Part shown: one piece after another, positions 44,308 to 53,193 of the stretch
How the letters are laid out: each line of letters starts with the position of its first letter
Numbering within the stretch: the first letter of the stretch is position 1
Assembly: GCA_030272585.1 (NCBI GenBank)
Contig: BSYQ01000003.1
Coordinates: 5,208,001-5,272,000, forward strand
Reading direction: 5' to 3'
DNA: 64,000 nucleotides
DNA from: Bryopsis sp. KO-2023
Lineage: Eukaryota; Chlorophyta; Ulvophyceae; Bryopsidales; Bryopsidaceae
The notes under the pieces: model-generated
The model's database searches: none
Told to the model about the DNA's origin: nothing
What the model saw: the letters and a program-made list of their open reading frames with translations, nothing else
Position numbers and translations under genes: made by a program

Positions 44308-47118
44308 TCAGCTCCTCATCTCAAACTCACGTAACTTGTCCGGTGCATTTCGCAAGTTTCTGGCAGGCTCCCACGTATCCTCTGATTGGTCATAGCCCTG
44401 CCACCTGACAAGGTACTGCTTCCTGCCTCTGACAGTCCTTTCTGCAAGAATCCTGTCCACCAGGTATTCCTCTTGCCCCTCAACCACCTCTGGTTCAGGC
44501 TGCAGTGCATGTGTCCTCCTGGCTGGAAAACTGCCCTCCTGATCAATAAAGGCAGGCTTCAGCTTGGACACATGAAACACATCATGGATTCGCCAATGCC
44601 CTGGCAGCCTCAACCTGACTGCCACCTCTGACAGCCTTTCTACCACCTCAAATGGCCCACAGAACTTTGCAGTTAGTTTCCTGCTCAGCACATCAGGTAG
44701 GGGTAAGTCCTTGGTTGCCAGAAAAACTTTTTCGCCTGGCTCAAAGCCCCCTCCCCGCCTGGTTTGATCCGCCACCTGGCGTTGTCGATCTTGAGCTTGA
44801 GCAATGTTGTCTCTGCCAGCAAGCAGAGCTTGCTGCCAAGTAGTCCACCAATCATCCACCGCAGGGCAGGCTGTAGTTGCTACAGCACTTGCAGGAGTTC
44901 GGGGATTCTGCCCGTACATGAGGAAAAAGGGAGAGAATCCTGTAGTGGCATTGATGCTGGAGTTGTAAGCAAACTCTGCAGCAGCCAAATGCTCTTCCCA
45001 ATCTGCACCTGCAGGCTCAACATAACTTCGCAGAATCTCCTGCACAGTTCTGTTAGCCCTTTCTGTCTGCCCGTCTGTCTCAGGGTGGTAACTACTAGAC
45101 ATTGCCAATCTAGTATTTGCTCTCTTCCACAGAGCTCTCCAAAAATTACTAGTGAACCGACTGTCTCTATCCGAAACAATCTCTTGAGGCAACCCAAAGA
45201 AACGAACTACATTCTGAAAGAATAAATCTGCAACCCCTGCTGCAGTTACCGTTTGTTTGGTTGGAATCAAGCGCAACATCTTACTGAATCTGTCCACTAC
45301 CACAAGCAAATAATCTGACCCCTTCTTGGTTTTAGGCAAAGGGCCTACAAAATCCATTGAAACACTGGACCACCTGCCATCAGGAACAGGCAGAGGCTGC
45401 AGCTTACCCAAAGGCCTCTGATTAGAAGCCTTATTTCTCTGACAGGGGATGCAATTCTTGACATACTTCTGTACTGTGCCTGAAATGCGTGGCCAGAAAT
45501 AATGCGCCTGCACTCTGACCAGCGTTTTTCGTCTGCCCAGATGTCCTGCCAATGCTGATTCATGGCAGTCATGGAGCAACTTCTCCCTGAGCCCGTCTGC
45601 ATCAGGTATCCACCATTTCCAGGCATTGCAAACCCTTCTCCAAAGCCTCTGACCATCCCACTTTACATGAGCTGGTCTGTAGTTTGCCTCAATCAATTGC
45701 TTGCATAAAGGATCCTTTTGATAGGCCTCCTTGACCTCCTCCTGAAATCCCTGGGTCAGGTCCAATCTTGCTTGTGCATTAACTTCAGGCTGCTCCTTTG
45801 CAGTCTGATGTGTGGCCCTGCTCAGTGCATCTGCCACCACATTATCTCTTCCAGGCCTGTATTTGATCTCAAACTTGAAGGATTGCAAGGTCTCCATCCA
45901 CCTTGCCTGCCTCTTGGACAACTGAGGCTGAGTCTGTAGATACTTCAGTGGTGCATGATCAGTGTGCACCACAAATTCCTGAGCATCCAGATAGTGCCTC
46001 CACACCTTGAGTGCATGTACAATGGCCAAGAGCTCCTTCTCATGGGTAGCATAATTCAGTTCTGCAGGTTGCAGTTTCCTGCTTTCATAGGCCACAGGCT
46101 GCTGACCCTGTCCATGGTCCTGTGTAAGGACTGCTCCAATAGCATAGTCTGAAGCATCAGTGGTGACTTCAAACTTCAATCCTGGGTCAGGCACCAACAA
46201 CACTGGTGCAGACATCAATGCCTCCTTAATATCCTGCATTGACGCAGCTTCCCTTTCTGTCCATTGCCAGCTTGCTTCCTTCTTCAGCAAGGCAGTCAAT
46301 GGCTTAGCCCTGGCAGAGAAGTCCTTGATGAACCTTCTGTAGTAATTTGCCAGGCCAAGGAAGGATCTGAGGTCCTTCACTGACGTTAAGGGAGGCCAGT
46401 CCCTGATGATCTGCACTTTGCTCTGCAACACCTGTATACCTGCAGCACTCACTTCATGCCCCAAAAACTCCACCTGCATCTTGCAGATATCACACTTAGT
46501 AGCTGAAGCATACAGTTTCTGTTCCCTCAGTCTCTGCAACACTTTCTGCAAGTGAACCTTGTGTTCAGCCCAATTCCTGCTGTAAACCAAAATGTCGTCC
46601 AAATAAACTATGCAGAAAATATCCAAGAAATCATGAAGAACATGGTTCATGGTGTTCATAAAGGTGGCAGGGGCATTTGTCAGCCCAAAAGGAAGAACCA
46701 CATATTCAAAAAGCCCATATCTAGTGCGGAAGGCCGTCTTTTCTGAATCTGCAGGGTCCAACCGCACTTGATGATAACCTGAGCAGAGATCTATTTTACT
46801 GAAACAACGAGCTCCCTGAATCTGATCTAGCAACTCCTCAATCCTTGGAATAGGATACCTGTTTTTCACTGTCAGTTTATTCAGTGCCCTGAAATCGACA
46901 CACATTCTCAACTTCCCATTTTTCTTTGGAACGAATAAAACTGGTGATCCCCAGGGTGACTTGCTAGGTCTGATAAAACCCTGTTTCAGCAACTCTGCCA
47001 ACTGCTTTTTCAGTTCTTCTCTTTCTGCAAAACTAGCCCTGTAAAGTCCCTTCTTTACTGGTTCTGCCCCTTCCACAAGTTCTATCTTGTGGTTAACACC
47101 TCTGTCAGGAGGTAACTC
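44308..47118 (-). CDS. inner element RT-RNase H-integrase-chromodomain
   Basis: Open frame directly after the TAG at 47121-47119 and in the same frame as the protease upstream, ending at 44308. Reverse transcriptase carries KNGKLRMCVDFRALNK, FSKIDLCSGYHQVRL and YLDDILVYSRN (about residue 160 from 47076). RNase H has VTTDASDYAIGAVLTQ (about 300). The integrase zinc finger has SALAGHLGRRKTLVR with CIPCQRNK, and the catalytic core has SMDFVGPLP, VSDRDSRFTSNFW and HPETDGQTERANR (Asp, Asp, Glu present). The C-terminal chromodomain is EYLVDRILAERTV to QYLVRWQGYDQSEDTWEP, which marks a chromovirus and would direct integration to marked chromatin. There is no internal stop. Confidence 0.95.
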   Translation of the reverse strand, partial: ELPPDRGVNHKIELVEGAEPVKKGLYRASFAEREELKKQLAELLKQGFIRPSKSPWGSPVLFVPKKNGKLRMCVDFRALNKLTVKNRYPIPRIEELLDQIQGARCFSKIDLCSGYHQVRLDPADSEKTAFRTRYGLFEYVVLPFGLTNAPATFMNTMNHVLHDFLDIFCIVYLDDILVYSRNWAEHKVHLQKVLQRLREQKLYASATKCDICKMQVEFLGHEVSAAGIQVLQSKVQIIRDWPPLTSVKDLRSFLGLANYYRRFIKDFSARAKPLTALLKKEASWQWTEREAASMQDIKEALMSAPVLLVPDPGLKFEVTTDASDYAIGAVLTQDHGQGQQPVAYESRKLQPAELNYATHEKELLAIVHALKVWRHYLDAQEFVVHTDHAPLKYLQTQPQLSKRQARWMETLQSFKFEIKYRPGRDNVVADALSRATHQTAKEQPEVNAQARLDLTQGFQEEVKEAYQKDPLCKQLIEANYRPAHVKWDGQRLWRRVCNAWKWWIPDADGLREKLLHDCHESALAGHLGRRKTLVRVQAHYFWPRISGTVQKYVKNCIPCQRNKASNQRPLGKLQPLPVPDGRWSSVSMDFVGPLPKTKKGSDYLLVVVDRFSKMLRLIPTKQTVTAAGVADLFFQNVVRFFGLPQEIVSDRDSRFTSNFWRALWKRANTRLAMSSSYHPETDGQTERANRTVQEILRSYVEPAGADWEEHLAAAEFAYNSSINATTGFSPFFLMYGQNPRTPASAVATTACPAVDDWWTTWQQALLAGRDNIAQAQDRQRQVADQTRRGGGFEPGEKVFLATKDLPLPDVLSRKLTAKFCGPFEVVERLSEVAVRLRLPGHWRIHDVFHVSKLKPAFIDQEGSFPARRTHALQPEPEVVEGQEEYLVDRILAERTVRGRKQYLVRWQGYDQSEDTWEPARNLRNAPDKLREFEMRS

Positions 47119-48516
47119 CTAAGGCAGTTCTTCTTTGAACAAATCCTGAAACTCTTTTCTGATTTCTTTTTCCAACTGCAAAGCTTCTCTTTCTTCCTCT
47201 GAGACTGTATCTGCAAAACTTCCTTTTACTGCTTCAGTACTTTCTAATCCATTTATTGCATGCTCAACATCCACTTCTCTCAAATGAAGTAAATATATAG
47301 GTCTGCCCTTGCGAGCAGCCTGTGCGAACTCTGCTGCAGACATCAGATCCAACTCTGCTGTACTGCAATCCTCTACTCTACCAGTCTGCATTCTGAGATT
47401 GACTGCTCCCTGAGGTGTCTGCAAGACCAACAACTTCTTTTGCCAATCTATAACAGGGTTGTGTTTGCTTAACCAAGACATTCCTAACACCAGGTCGTAC
47501 CTCCCTAGTGTTATGGCATACATCTTTTCCTCTGATACAAACCTGCCCATTTTGACACTGGCCTGCAGCTCTTTTTCTACCTTTTCTGAGGTTTTACCAT
47601 CTGCTAACTGCACCTCAGTCAGTACCTCAGCAGCTTCTGTCTGAATGCCATTTTCAAGCAACCAATCTTTTGAAACAAAATTGTCAGTTGCCCCACTATC
47701 TATCAATATTCGAGAAAAACAACCTGCCACAGTTCCTGTGGTCTTCAACATCCCTTGAGTCCCCCCATGGACTCCTCTCAACTTCAAAAGTGGGGGTTCA
47801 TCTAAGCTATGTCCTTGAAAGCAAACTTCATTAGGTCTGCCCAGCTCAGATTCCTCTCTCACTGAAAACGAGTCTGCAGCGTCTGCCCTCAGATCACTGT
47901 CAGCACTCACATGCACAGAAAACTCATGCAGGTCAGGTGTGGCCCCGCCTGGCCCTGCACCTCCTGCCTCAGGGACCTGAGAGGTGGTGGTTCCACTCGA
48001 CCGACCAGCCTCCTCATTCCCGGAAACCTCCTTCAAAATTCCTGCAGATGCTACTGCCCCTGCAGCAGCACCCAGTAATTCATCCACTGACCTACTCGCA
48101 GGAGACTCTGCCTCCAGCAGAGTACCCGCCAATTCATCCACTGACCTACTTGCAGGAGACTCTGCCTCCAGCAGAGTACCCGCCAATTCATCCACTGACC
48201 TACTTGCAGGAGACTCTGCCTCCAGCAGAGTACCCGCCAATTCATCCACTGACCTACTTGCAGGAGACTCTGCCTTCAACAGAGTACCCGCCAATTCAAC
48301 GTTTTCCAAACGACCGACCTTCCCTTTCGGTGTGGCTTCACAAGGCACACCACCTGCCGGGTTCTGCTTCCCTGAAACAGATGCTACCCTCCCCATGGTA
48401 GCCTCCTTGTGTGGGTGGCTACGCCGGCCCTCCCACACTCCTCTTCTGTCCTCCTTCACCTTTTCATTCCGGCCAAGGGACTCTCCAGCCCTTGACCTCT
48501 TTAGTTTTCCGAGCAG
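47119..48516 (-). CDS. inner element protease region, ended by an in-frame TAG
   Basis: Frame -1 to gag, overlapping its last codons (open from before 48501), ending at TAG 47121-47119. It starts with a 300-residue variable region including four copies of an 18-residue unit (ELAGTLLEAESPASRSVD, 54-nt period, about 48075-48290), followed by the retropepsin core RILIDSGATDNFVSK and YDLVLGMSWLSKHNPVIDW. It ends FQDLFKEELP, after which the TAG interrupts an otherwise continuous frame into the reverse transcriptase (next residues ELPPDRGVNHKIELVEG). The stop is either a recent mutation or a readthrough signal. Confidence 0.85.
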   Translation of the reverse strand: MLGKLKRSRAGESLGRNEKVKEDRRGVWEGRRSHPHKEATMGRVASVSGKQNPAGGVPCEATPKGKVGRLENVELAGTLLKAESPASRSVDELAGTLLEAESPASRSVDELAGTLLEAESPASRSVDELAGTLLEAESPASRSVDELLGAAAGAVASAGILKEVSGNEEAGRSSGTTTSQVPEAGGAGPGGATPDLHEFSVHVSADSDLRADAADSFSVREESELGRPNEVCFQGHSLDEPPLLKLRGVHGGTQGMLKTTGTVAGCFSRILIDSGATDNFVSKDWLLENGIQTEAAEVLTEVQLADGKTSEKVEKELQASVKMGRFVSEEKMYAITLGRYDLVLGMSWLSKHNPVIDWQKKLLVLQTPQGAVNLRMQTGRVEDCSTAELDLMSAAEFAQAARKGRPIYLLHLREVDVEHAINGLESTEAVKGSFADTVSEEEREALQLEKEIRKEFQDLFKEELP

Positions 48517-49694
48517 TCAGCGGCGAAGTGGCCTTTCTTGCCACACCTGTAACAATCAACATGGGCTGCTGATCTGCCCATATCCATTCTGCTCCTCCTG
48601 TCTGAGGAACCCTCTCCAGTTCCTCCTCGTTTCTGCCTCTGGTGTCTGCGAGGACTGCCACTGCGTCCTCTGCTTTTACTGCGACTGTAACTGCGATCAC
48701 CACCGCGACTGCCGCTGCGACCTCTACTGCCGCTGCGACCTTCCCTGACATCAAACCCCACGCGGTTACGCTGGAGGCCATCAACCTCCATACGATCACC
48801 TAAGTGTGGTGCCTGACGCTGCGGGTGGTACCTGTCGCGTTCGGTGTTATACCTTCCTCGACTGCTACTGCGACCTCTGCTCTGGGATCTGCCTCTGCTG
48901 AACGACCTGCCACGACTCTTCGATCTGTCCCTGCGCGACCTTGCGCGTCTGCTGCTGGGACTGCGATCTCTGTGGTAGTTTTCAAGAGGACCTTCCCAGG
49001 TCGCCGCCAGCGCGATCGCTCTTTCGAGGGTGTTGGGATCTTCCATCTCAACCTTCGTCCGCAGACGCTCGTGCAGACCCTCCATGAACCTGAAGAGCTT
49101 TTCCCCAGGATTGCTGTCATGAATCTGCAGTGTGAGCCTGCGAAACTTGTGTACATACTCAGCAACCGAAAGTCGCCCCTGACGCAACCGAGACCACTCT
49201 CTTCTGAAGTCACGGTTCTCGTTCACCTTGCCAAACTCCTGTCTCAGCTGTTCAACCAAAGCAACAAGTGACTGAGGCAGTTCCTGGTGGCCTGCAAGAG
49301 CAGCCTCATATCTGCCTCTCCACCAAGTACCTGCAGCTCCCCTGAGTGATCCTGCAGCCACTAAAACCTGCTGCTCTACATCCCTTGTGCCTGTCACATC
49401 AAAATATGTCTGTAACTGCACCTGCCACTCATTCAGTGGGATATCACCAGGGTCACCATACCAAGCATCTGGTGTCTTTGCTCTGGCCTTGCCCAGTGCT
49501 GCTGGAGCCTGTGGCTGAGGCAACCTTTCTGCCACAGCCTGCTGCACCACATCATTCATCTGATGGTTGACATTTGCAGCAACATTCCTCAGGTGAAGGA
49601 CTTCATTCTGCAGATCTGTTATCATCTGCCTCATTGCCTGCAGATCGAAAGGATCTGGGGCTGGCACCCCCATCTGCTCCTCCCCGCCTGACAT
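48501..49694 (-). CDS. inner element Gag
   Basis: 397 residues from ATG 49694. The capsid-like region has PLNEWQVQLQTYFDVTG and AGTWWRGRYEAAL, LRQEFGKVNENRDFRREWSR and VAEYVHKFRRLTLQI, typical of retrotransposon Gag. A long Arg/Ser/Gly-rich segment (about residues 245-350, SRGRS repeats) leads to a single CCHC zinc knuckle CYRCGKKGHFAADC near the end. Gag packages the RNA into virus-like particles. The stop at 48503-48501 is followed by protease in the -1 frame, so frameshifting is needed for the fusion. Confidence 0.93.
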   Translation of the reverse strand: MSGGEEQMGVPAPDPFDLQAMRQMITDLQNEVLHLRNVAANVNHQMNDVVQQAVAERLPQPQAPAALGKARAKTPDAWYGDPGDIPLNEWQVQLQTYFDVTGTRDVEQQVLVAAGSLRGAAGTWWRGRYEAALAGHQELPQSLVALVEQLRQEFGKVNENRDFRREWSRLRQGRLSVAEYVHKFRRLTLQIHDSNPGEKLFRFMEGLHERLRTKVEMEDPNTLERAIALAATWEGPLENYHRDRSPSSRRARSRRDRSKSRGRSFSRGRSQSRGRSSSRGRYNTERDRYHPQRQAPHLGDRMEVDGLQRNRVGFDVREGRSGSRGRSGSRGGDRSYSRSKSRGRSGSPRRHQRQKRGGTGEGSSDRRSRMDMGRSAAHVDCYRCGKKGHFAADCSEN

Positions 49695-50085
49695 TCCTTC
49701 TGCGCCTTAGCTCGTTCTGCTCACGCCTCTGCTCGTTCTGCTCACGCCTCTCCTGCGTTGCCCTCTGCAATCTGTAGATAGGACACTGAGGATCAGAACA
49801 GTCGTAGTATCTGATGACGTTACCACTGCGTTCTGCCTTTCTGTGGCCGTGAGGAGGCGCTCTGAGAGGAGGTGGTGGCACCACTGCCAACGGGTGTCTC
49901 ACTGGACCCAGAACCTGCACCGGTCTGGGTAACCTGTAAGGAGCTGGAACCCAGTCCCCTGCGAAAGTAAACAGATCAGGTGGCAGGTTTCCCTGAAACT
50001 CTGCCTCACCCTGAATCACAGTTTCCTCGTCTGTTTCGGCCTCACTTTCACTACTTCTCACTGCTACAGGTCTACCAAAACTCAT
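49603..50085 (-). CDS. small ORF 2 of inner element (pre-gag)
   Basis: 160 residues, ATG 50085, overlapping the first 92 bases of gag in another frame. Acidic N-terminus (SSESEAETDEETVIQGEAEF), a Pro-rich middle, then RSGNVIRYYDCSDPQCPIYR with a Cys-x4-Cys pair, and an Arg/Glu/Gln-rich helical tail with the repeat RREQNEQRREQNE. It resembles small ORF 1 in layout. Not a known retroelement protein. Confidence 0.5.
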   Translation of the reverse strand: MSFGRPVAVRSSESEAETDEETVIQGEAEFQGNLPPDLFTFAGDWVPAPYRLPRPVQVLGPVRHPLAVVPPPPLRAPPHGHRKAERSGNVIRYYDCSDPQCPIYRLQRATQERREQNEQRREQNELRRRRNVRRGGADGGASPRSFRSAGNEADDNRSAE

Positions 50086-50112
50086 ACAACAACCAGAGTC
50101 AGAAGATCTCTT

Positions 50113-50433
50113 TTACAGGTTGCTAGTTCTGATCCTTTCCTTCTCAAGCCACTCTAACAAAAGAAGGCAGTTCGGATTCCTACAAGTAACAGAATATATC
50201 CAAGTACCCTGCCGAAACACCCAATAATGATCGTGCGAGGGAGCCAAAACTGAACTCTCCTCCACCTGACTCAGTGGTTCCTGCACCCTGTTTTCCCTGA
50301 TAGGTCCTGCTCTGAAAACAAAGGCAGGTAAAGTCCGAGTCTGATCTGGCTGATTCTCACTAGGAAACCCGTCAGAGGACACTTCCTCTTCGTCAGAACT
50401 AACAACTGTAAAACCTGAGCCCGCACTGCTCAT
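50113..50433 (-). CDS. small ORF 1 of inner element (pre-gag)
   Basis: 106 residues, ATG 50433. Acidic Ser-rich N-terminus (VVSSDEEEVSSDGF), then HDHYWVFRQGTWIYSVTCRN and PNCLLLLEWLEKERIR. The His-x-His and Cys-x4-Cys spacing parallels small ORF 2, in the same frame 28 bases further on, so the two may be a duplicated module. Function unknown. Confidence 0.5.
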   Translation of the reverse strand: MSSAGSGFTVVSSDEEEVSSDGFPSENQPDQTRTLPAFVFRAGPIRENRVQEPLSQVEESSVLAPSHDHYWVFRQGTWIYSVTCRNPNCLLLLEWLEKERIRTSNL

Positions 50434-50858
50434 CCACTGCCGACCCTAGTTCCGCTACGCAAACTCTAACACTTCAGGCCGCGCAAATCTGCGTCTGTGC
50501 CCCCTTGCTGCTGCGCAAAACCTGCGCCTGCAAAACTCTACCACTCAAGGCTGCGCAAATCTGCGTCTGTGCCCGCACTGAACTGTGCCCCTTACTGCTG
50601 CGCAAAACCTGCGCCTGACAACGTTCTATGCTAGGCAACGCCTGCAAACTCTACTATAACCTTGCGTACAAAACGACCTCTGTGCAGCACTGCGCCTACA
50701 CAAAACTGTGCGAAAACTGCGCCAACTATTCCTGCACTCAGCGCTACTCTGCGCCCTGATCGGTTCTGTAAAAACCTTGCGCCTGAAAACTCTGCGCCTG
50801 CTGCTTCACCAGAACTCTCTGCTTCTCCCAAGATCACTTGTGATCTTGCCACAAGAAT
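50434..50858. other. 5' leader of inner element
   Basis: About 425 bases between the PBS and small ORF 1, with repeated phrases around ctgcgcaaa/cctgcgcctg (for example 50508-50530 and 50598-50620). Probably holds the packaging signal; nothing coding. Confidence 0.5.
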
Positions 50859-50870
50859 GCTCCGAAACCA
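50859..50870 (-). other. primer-binding site of inner element
   Basis: TGGTTTCGGAGC on the minus strand, one base inside the 5' LTR; identical to the outer element's PBS. Confidence 0.75.
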
Positions 50871-50871
50871 A

Positions 50872-51220
50872 TGCAACGGCTGCGACTCTGCAAGTCTGCC
50901 AGCCAAGCTGAAGGTGAAACAAAGGGAGACCAAGGTGCAAAGCACTCCAAACAAGGTTAAAGCTAGGTTAAAACCAAGTGTACCAATACCCTAGAGGCGC
51001 TGCTCAAATACCCTGCTGCAGCACCTCTGACAAGACCTGATCCCCTGATCAGACAACTACTGAGCTGACACAGTGAACCCATCACTGTATCAGGTCAGAT
51101 CACAGAATGTTCTGAGCTGCCAGTTCAGCAGGGACACCTGCTGAGCTGCCAGCTCGCCAACCTACAGTCAGATCTCCTGATTCAGGGCCCAGCAGGCTCT
51201 GAATCAGGCGAATCACTACA
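50872..51220 (-). repeat. 5' LTR of inner element
   Basis: 349 bp, same as 41934-42282. Flanked outside by target copy ATGAC (51221-51225). Confidence 0.95.
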
Positions 51221-52252
51221 ATGACGCACTTCATACCGACGTCGACGAGCGCGTCTGCCAGGGATTTGGCAGACATATTCTTCAGAGAAGTGTGGCGACA
51301 CCACGGGATGCCAACGAGTTTGGTGTCGGACCGCGACAGTCGTTTCGTCTCGGCATTCTGGCGACGACTAATGGAGCTGAGTGGGACGTCACTGAAGATG
51401 AGCTCGGCGTTTCACCCGCAGACCGACGGCCAAACAGAACGAATGAACAGGGTGCTGGAAGAGACGTTAAGATGCTATGTCGACGCTCGACGACGCGATT
51501 GGGACGAGAGGCTACCTGCCGCCGAATTCGCGTATAACAATGGGAAGCATACGTCGACTGGCCACACGCCGTTTTATTTGAACTCGGGGGAGCATCCATT
51601 GGTACCGATGGCGCTTATCGGAGGTCGACGCGTCGAGAGCGAGATTCGTGGCGTGCACGACATTCTGTCGAATATGCGCAGTGACTTGGAATTGGCGAAA
51701 CAACTGTGGAAACAAGCTCAGGAGAGGCAACGGAAGTACGCCGACAAGTCGCGACGTGAAGAGAACTTCGCGGTCGGGGATCGAGTTTTGCTGACGACCC
51801 AGAATCTGTCATTTGCTGGCAGCGGGATTTCGCCGAAGCTCGGACCACGTTTCGTGGGGCCGTTTGAAGTGGTCGAAAGGGTCGGACAGGTTGCGTATAA
51901 GCTGAAGTTGCCGGAGACGTGGAAGATTCACGACGTATTCCATGTGGTGAGATTGCGGAGATTTAAAGAGTCGTCAGAGTTTCGACGACCTGAACCAGAG
52001 CCGCCTGCACCTGTGGTTAATGAAGAAGAACTCGAGTATGAGGTCGAAAGAGTGTTGGACCACAAGGAGGTGAAACGCGGACGATCTGTGACGAGAAGAT
52101 ATCTGATTCGCTGGGTCGGCTATGGGATCGAACACGATTCCTGGGAGCCGTGGAAGCACTTGGTTAACGCGTCAGAAAGGGTGGCGGCATACCACCAACT
52201 GGTCGGAATCCAGCCTACGAAGGAAGAAGCTATCCTTCGGGGGCGGACGTGA

Positions 52253-52965
52253 TTGGTGGTGACGACTTTGCGACGATCGAGGCGAAGGACGACCAGAATA
52301 CCCACAGACTGACGGAGTGCGAGGGAGCGGTTATCGGATTGCGTGATGGGTACTACCGCTAGGCAACCGCAGACTGCTTTGGGTAAGTCGCTGGAAACCG
52401 ATCGAAGTCGAAGTGGAAGTTTTTAGAAAAGAGGATTCGAAAAGGAAGTGAAAAGAAAATCGAATTTGGGTAGCCTGGGAAGAGGCTAGTGTTTTGAAAC
52501 CTGAATGACCTGATTGTTTATTGACTGGGGATTTCTTATTTTTACTGGAACATTTGGGATTCTTGGGACTGGATTCCTGTGTTTTGATTTTTCTGTACTC
52601 CCTAGCACTTCCTGGACTTTGAATGATTTGATTATGTTTCTGGAGGGGAGTTTGCTAGAGTGCTGGCTGTGAATTGTTTATTTGCTAGCTGGGAGTCAGT
52701 GAGACATTGATTGATTGACTGTTTATTGAATTGACTTGGGCTGGATTCGAACTCGAGTGGGCTAGAATGAAATGAGCTGAGCTTTGCCTTTTGGGATTGG
52801 CTCGCTTGAGAGAACGGGATAGTGGGACGTTTTTCTCTCTATTCTCGGATTGATTCGGATTCGGACTTTGACGGACTTTGGACTGATTTTTGGGATACGA
52901 TCCTGAGTTGCTCTTTTGGATTTTGATAGATGTGACCTCACTCGCCTGACTGGAGTTTAGTCGGT
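52253..52965. other. non-coding 3' stretch of outer element
   Basis: About 700 bases between the pol stop and the polypurine tract, T- and G-rich with no gene. Confidence 0.5.
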
Positions 52966-52979
52966 GAGGTGGAGGGGAT
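52966..52979 (+). other. polypurine tract of outer element
   Basis: GAGGTGGAGGGGA just before the 3' LTR (one T between). Confidence 0.75.
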
Positions 52980-53193
52980 TGTAGTCGGGTCATTGATTTT
53001 CGGGCTAGTTAGAGCCACGTGATTGACTTTCTCGGTGTCCGACATAGAGTTAGGATAAAGGGCACTATTGGGATTGTATCGAGGTCCGTGTTTTTTGACC
53101 TGTGTAAGACATTGACGCTCGATAGAGCTTGTGACTCCGACCACTCCTCCCACACGACTTGACTCCCTCTCATAAACAACGTGACCCTCTACA
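52980..53193 (+). repeat. 3' LTR of outer element
   Basis: 214 bp, same as 37354-37567. Followed by target copy CAAAT (53194-53198) and the last remnants of the ACTTGC array. Confidence 0.95.

Larger units (their letters stand above)
41934..51220 (-). mobile_element. inner Ty3/gypsy chromovirus with extra ORFs
   Basis: Inserted in reverse orientation inside the outer integrase. LTRs 41934-42282 and 50872-51220 (both 349 bp; on the minus strand TGTAGTGATT...GTTGCA; no difference seen). Target duplication ATGAC at 41929-41933 and 51221-51225. Minus-strand order: two small ORFs, gag with CCHC, protease, RT-RNase H-integrase-chromodomain, and a coiled-coil RING-like ORF next to the 3' LTR. At 9.3 kb it is longer than a usual chromovirus because of the extra ORFs. 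Confidence 0.95.
37663..52252 (+). pseudogene. outer element polyprotein, interrupted by the inner element
   Basis: Frame 37663-41933 continues at 51221-52252 once the inner element and one ATGAC are taken out; no other stop or frameshift is seen. N-terminal 230 residues are basic and Ser/Arg-rich with a short coiled coil, but have no CCHC knuckle and no clear capsid. Then: protease with VLVDSGASTEFIS (about residue 252), a 250-residue charged linker, reverse transcriptase with FLDDVLIFS (about 742), RNase H with VATDASQAGIGGV (about 890), a second long Glu/Gln/Lys/Ser-rich linker (about 1005-1270), and integrase zinc finger with SGHKGRERTLDLIKR and CRTCPEC (about 1330-1370). The inner insertion falls inside the integrase core after FIDRLSKMT, separating its first Asp from the second (VSDRDSRF) and the Glu region (HPQTDGQTERMNR). 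A C-terminal chromodomain ends RRYLIRWVGYGIEHDSWEPW. The present copy cannot make intact integrase. Confidence 0.92.
37354..53193 (+). mobile_element. outer Ty3/gypsy retrotransposon, split by a second element
   Basis: Bounded by LTRs 37354-37567 and 52980-53193 (both 214 bp, TGTAGT...CTCTACA, no difference seen). The 5-bp target duplication is CAAAT at 37349-37353 and 53194-53198. Removing the inner element at 41934-51220 and one ATGAC copy leaves about 6.5 kb with one long reading frame. Identical LTRs imply recent insertion. The site is in the ACTTGC palindrome array. Domain order protease, reverse transcriptase, RNase H, integrase, chromodomain makes it a Ty3/gypsy chromovirus-type element. 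Confidence 0.95.

Noticed and set aside
47984-48748. 254-codon plus-strand frame over protease and gag end
   Set aside because: It reads the 54-nt repeat and SRGR-coding DNA backwards, giving Cys/Ser repeats typical of a shadow frame.
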